From the NCBI GenBank assembly GCA_036787815.1, contig DAIQOP010000199.1:1-7254 (forward strand): 7,254 nt of DNA, in the 5' to 3' direction. The notes below the pieces were generated by a model. The model ran no database searches. It was not told where the DNA came from and saw only the letters and a program-made list of their open reading frames with translations. Made by a program: the position numbers and the translations under genes. The DNA is from DATBAK01 sp036787815. GTDB taxonomy: Bacteria; Actinomycetota; Acidimicrobiia; IMCC26256; PALSA-610. Positions 5,986 to 7,254 of this stretch are shown here, piece after piece. Within the stretch, counting starts at the first letter, position 1. Every line of letters starts with the position of its first letter.

Positions 5986-7254
5986 ATGCGACCGGTCGTG
6001 ACCCCCGCGGAGATGGGGGAGCTCGATCGCCGGGCGATCGAAGCCGGCACGGCCGAAGCGGTGCTCGTGGAGCGGGCCGGGACCGCAGTCGCGTGGCACG
6101 CAAGGCGGATGCTGGGCGGCACCTACGGTCGCCGGGTCGTGGTCGCGTACGGCAAGGGCAACAACGGCGCCGACGGGCGCGTCGCGGCGCGGGTGCTGCG
6201 CGGCTGGGGTGTGCGCGTCGTCGAGATCGGAATCGCGGAGGCCGTCGATCGGGACGGCGCGGCACGCGAGATCGCGCGTGCGGAGTTGTTCGTCGACGCG
6301 ATGTTCGGCACGGGCTTCCGCGGCACGCTGGAGGGCGACGCCGCCTGGCTCGCCGACGAGGCGGCGCGCGCCGCCCGCGTGCTTGCGGTCGACATTCCGT
6401 CGGGCGTCGACGGTCTCACGGGTGCGGTGCACGGACCGGCCGTTCGCGCGCACGCGACGATCTGCTTCGCGTTCCTCAAGCCCGGTCTGCTCTTCGAGCC
6501 CGGGCGAACCTGTGCCGGTGAGGTCGAGGTCGCCGACATCGGGATCCGGCTCGAAGGCTGGTTCGGATACGCGCCGCTCGCCTCGCGTCGTCCGTTCGGC
6601 ATCGGGGTCACGACCGCGGAGGACGCGCGCGCGGCGCTCGGCGAGCGCGCGGCCGCCGAGCACAAGTGGCGCGCGGCGGTGTTCGTCGTCGGGGGTTCGG
6701 CCGGCATGATCGGCGCACCCGGCCTCGCGTCGCGCGCCGCACTGCGCACGGGTTCGGGCATGGTGGTCGCCGGCGTGCCCGGGGCGGACGCGGCGGCGCG
6801 CATCGGCGGGGGTGAGGTCGTCGCCCGGGTGTTGGACGCGAGCGCCGGGGGCGCCCTGGACGCGGCCGCAGCCGACGCCGTCCTCGCGGAGATCGGTCGC
6901 TTCAAGGCCCTCGCCCTCGGACCGGGCCTCGGCACCGCGCCCGAGACGGCGGAGGCCGTCGCCCGGCTCGTCGGAGAGGCCGATATCCACCTGGTGATCG
7001 ATGCCGACGCGCTCAACGCGCTCGCCGCGGATCTCGCGCCGTTCGAGGCGCGGCGCTCGGCCGGGCATCCCTGGCCGGTGATCACGCCGCACGACGGTGA
7101 GTACGCCCGCCTCGCGGGGCATCCGGTGGGCGACGACCGGATCGAGGCCGCGTGGGAGCTCGCGAACCGCCTGCAGGTCGTCGTGCTCCTGAAGGGCCCG
7201 GCCACCGTGGTGGTCGATCCCGCGGGCCGTACGGCGATCAACCCGACCGGAACC
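5986..7254 (+). CDS. nnr: Bifunctional NAD(P)H-hydrate epimerase / ADP-dependent NAD(P)H-hydrate dehydratase, 3' end cut by window
   Basis: This is a metabolite-repair enzyme: the N-terminal YjeF_N domain epimerises damaged NAD(P)H hydrates and the C-terminal YjeF_C domain dehydrates the S form back to NAD(P)H using ADP. The window holds 423 residues with no stop. The N-domain (about 1-200) shows TPAEM (6-10), GKGNNGADG (56-64, usually GPGNNGGDG), DAMFGTG (104-110) and DIPSGVDG (136-143). The C-domain (about 207 on) shows HKW (226-228), VVGGSAGMIGAP (234-245), LGPGLGT (311-317), VIDADALN (337-344), TPHDGEYARL (367-376) and LLKGP (401-405). The window ends at NPTGT, just before the expected GGSGD loop with the catalytic Asp. 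ATG 5986 lies 14 bases after the glmS-type stop. The only upstream purine run is GAGG (5970-5973), rather distant, so GTG 5998 is an alternative start. It is probably translated from the same mRNA as glmS. Confidence 0.93.
   Translation, partial: MRPVVTPAEMGELDRRAIEAGTAEAVLVERAGTAVAWHARRMLGGTYGRRVVVAYGKGNNGADGRVAARVLRGWGVRVVEIGIAEAVDRDGAAREIARAELFVDAMFGTGFRGTLEGDAAWLADEAARAARVLAVDIPSGVDGLTGAVHGPAVRAHATICFAFLKPGLLFEPGRTCAGEVEVADIGIRLEGWFGYAPLASRRPFGIGVTTAEDARAALGERAAAEHKWRAAVFVVGGSAGMIGAPGLASRAALRTGSGMVVAGVPGADAAARIGGGEVVARVLDASAGGALDAAAADAVLAEIGRFKALALGPGLGTAPETAEAVARLVGEADIHLVIDADALNALAADLAPFEARRSAGHPWPVITPHDGEYARLAGHPVGDDRIEAAWELANRLQVVVLLKGPATVVVDPAGRTAINPTGT

Noticed and set aside
1022..6265. 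Long - strand open frame of 1747 codons as a gene
   Set aside because: It is the exact antisense of glmM and the glmS-type gene, both of which have clear family motifs. Its translation is Arg/Asp/Val-rich with no recognisable domain, and it has no plausible start context.
5956..7241. Two long - strand open frames over the nnr gene
   Set aside because: They are shadows of a strongly recognised YjeF-type coding region. Their composition is Arg/Ala/Pro/Ser-rich and no motifs are seen.

Overview
The window is a strongly GC-rich stretch with C or G at most third codon positions and several GTG starts. The gene order rplM-rpsI-glmM-(glmS)-nnr, all on the + strand, is the order known from actinobacteria such as Mycobacterium tuberculosis. 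I infer an actinomycetote. A deep-branching class such as Acidimicrobiia is possible, but the sequence alone does not settle that.

Layout: a 121-base leader at the left edge carries a plausible promoter, a short perfect palindrome and a possible leader hairpin. It is followed by rplM (ribosomal protein L13, 122-580) and rpsI (ribosomal protein S9, 633-1025). glmM (phosphoglucosamine mutase, 1052-2386) begins 26 bases after rpsI. A 126-base gap with a candidate promoter leads to a very large glmS-type gene (2513-5971, 1152 aa). A bifunctional NAD(P)H-hydrate repair gene (nnr type, from 5986) starts 14 bases later and runs off the right edge. Coding sequence fills nearly everything, and no RNA gene, mobile element or CRISPR array was seen.

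How the genes work together: L13 and S9 are ribosome proteins that are commonly co-transcribed. GlmS makes glucosamine-6-phosphate from fructose-6-phosphate and glutamine, and GlmM converts it to glucosamine-1-phosphate on the way to UDP-GlcNAc and peptidoglycan. Nnr is metabolite repair of damaged NAD(P)H.

The most interesting item is the glmS-type gene. It is nearly twice the usual GlmS length (about 610 aa). It has about 140 extra residues between the N-terminal cysteine and the first substrate motif, about 50 more before the HTRW motif, and a C-terminal region extended by about 300 residues. By hand alignment the key catalytic residues of both halves are still present. They include a lysine in an AKTVTVG motif that resembles the C-terminal AKSVTVE of ordinary GlmS, but it is followed by about 200 more residues. 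I read it as an active but architecturally divergent GlmS, possibly with added regulation.
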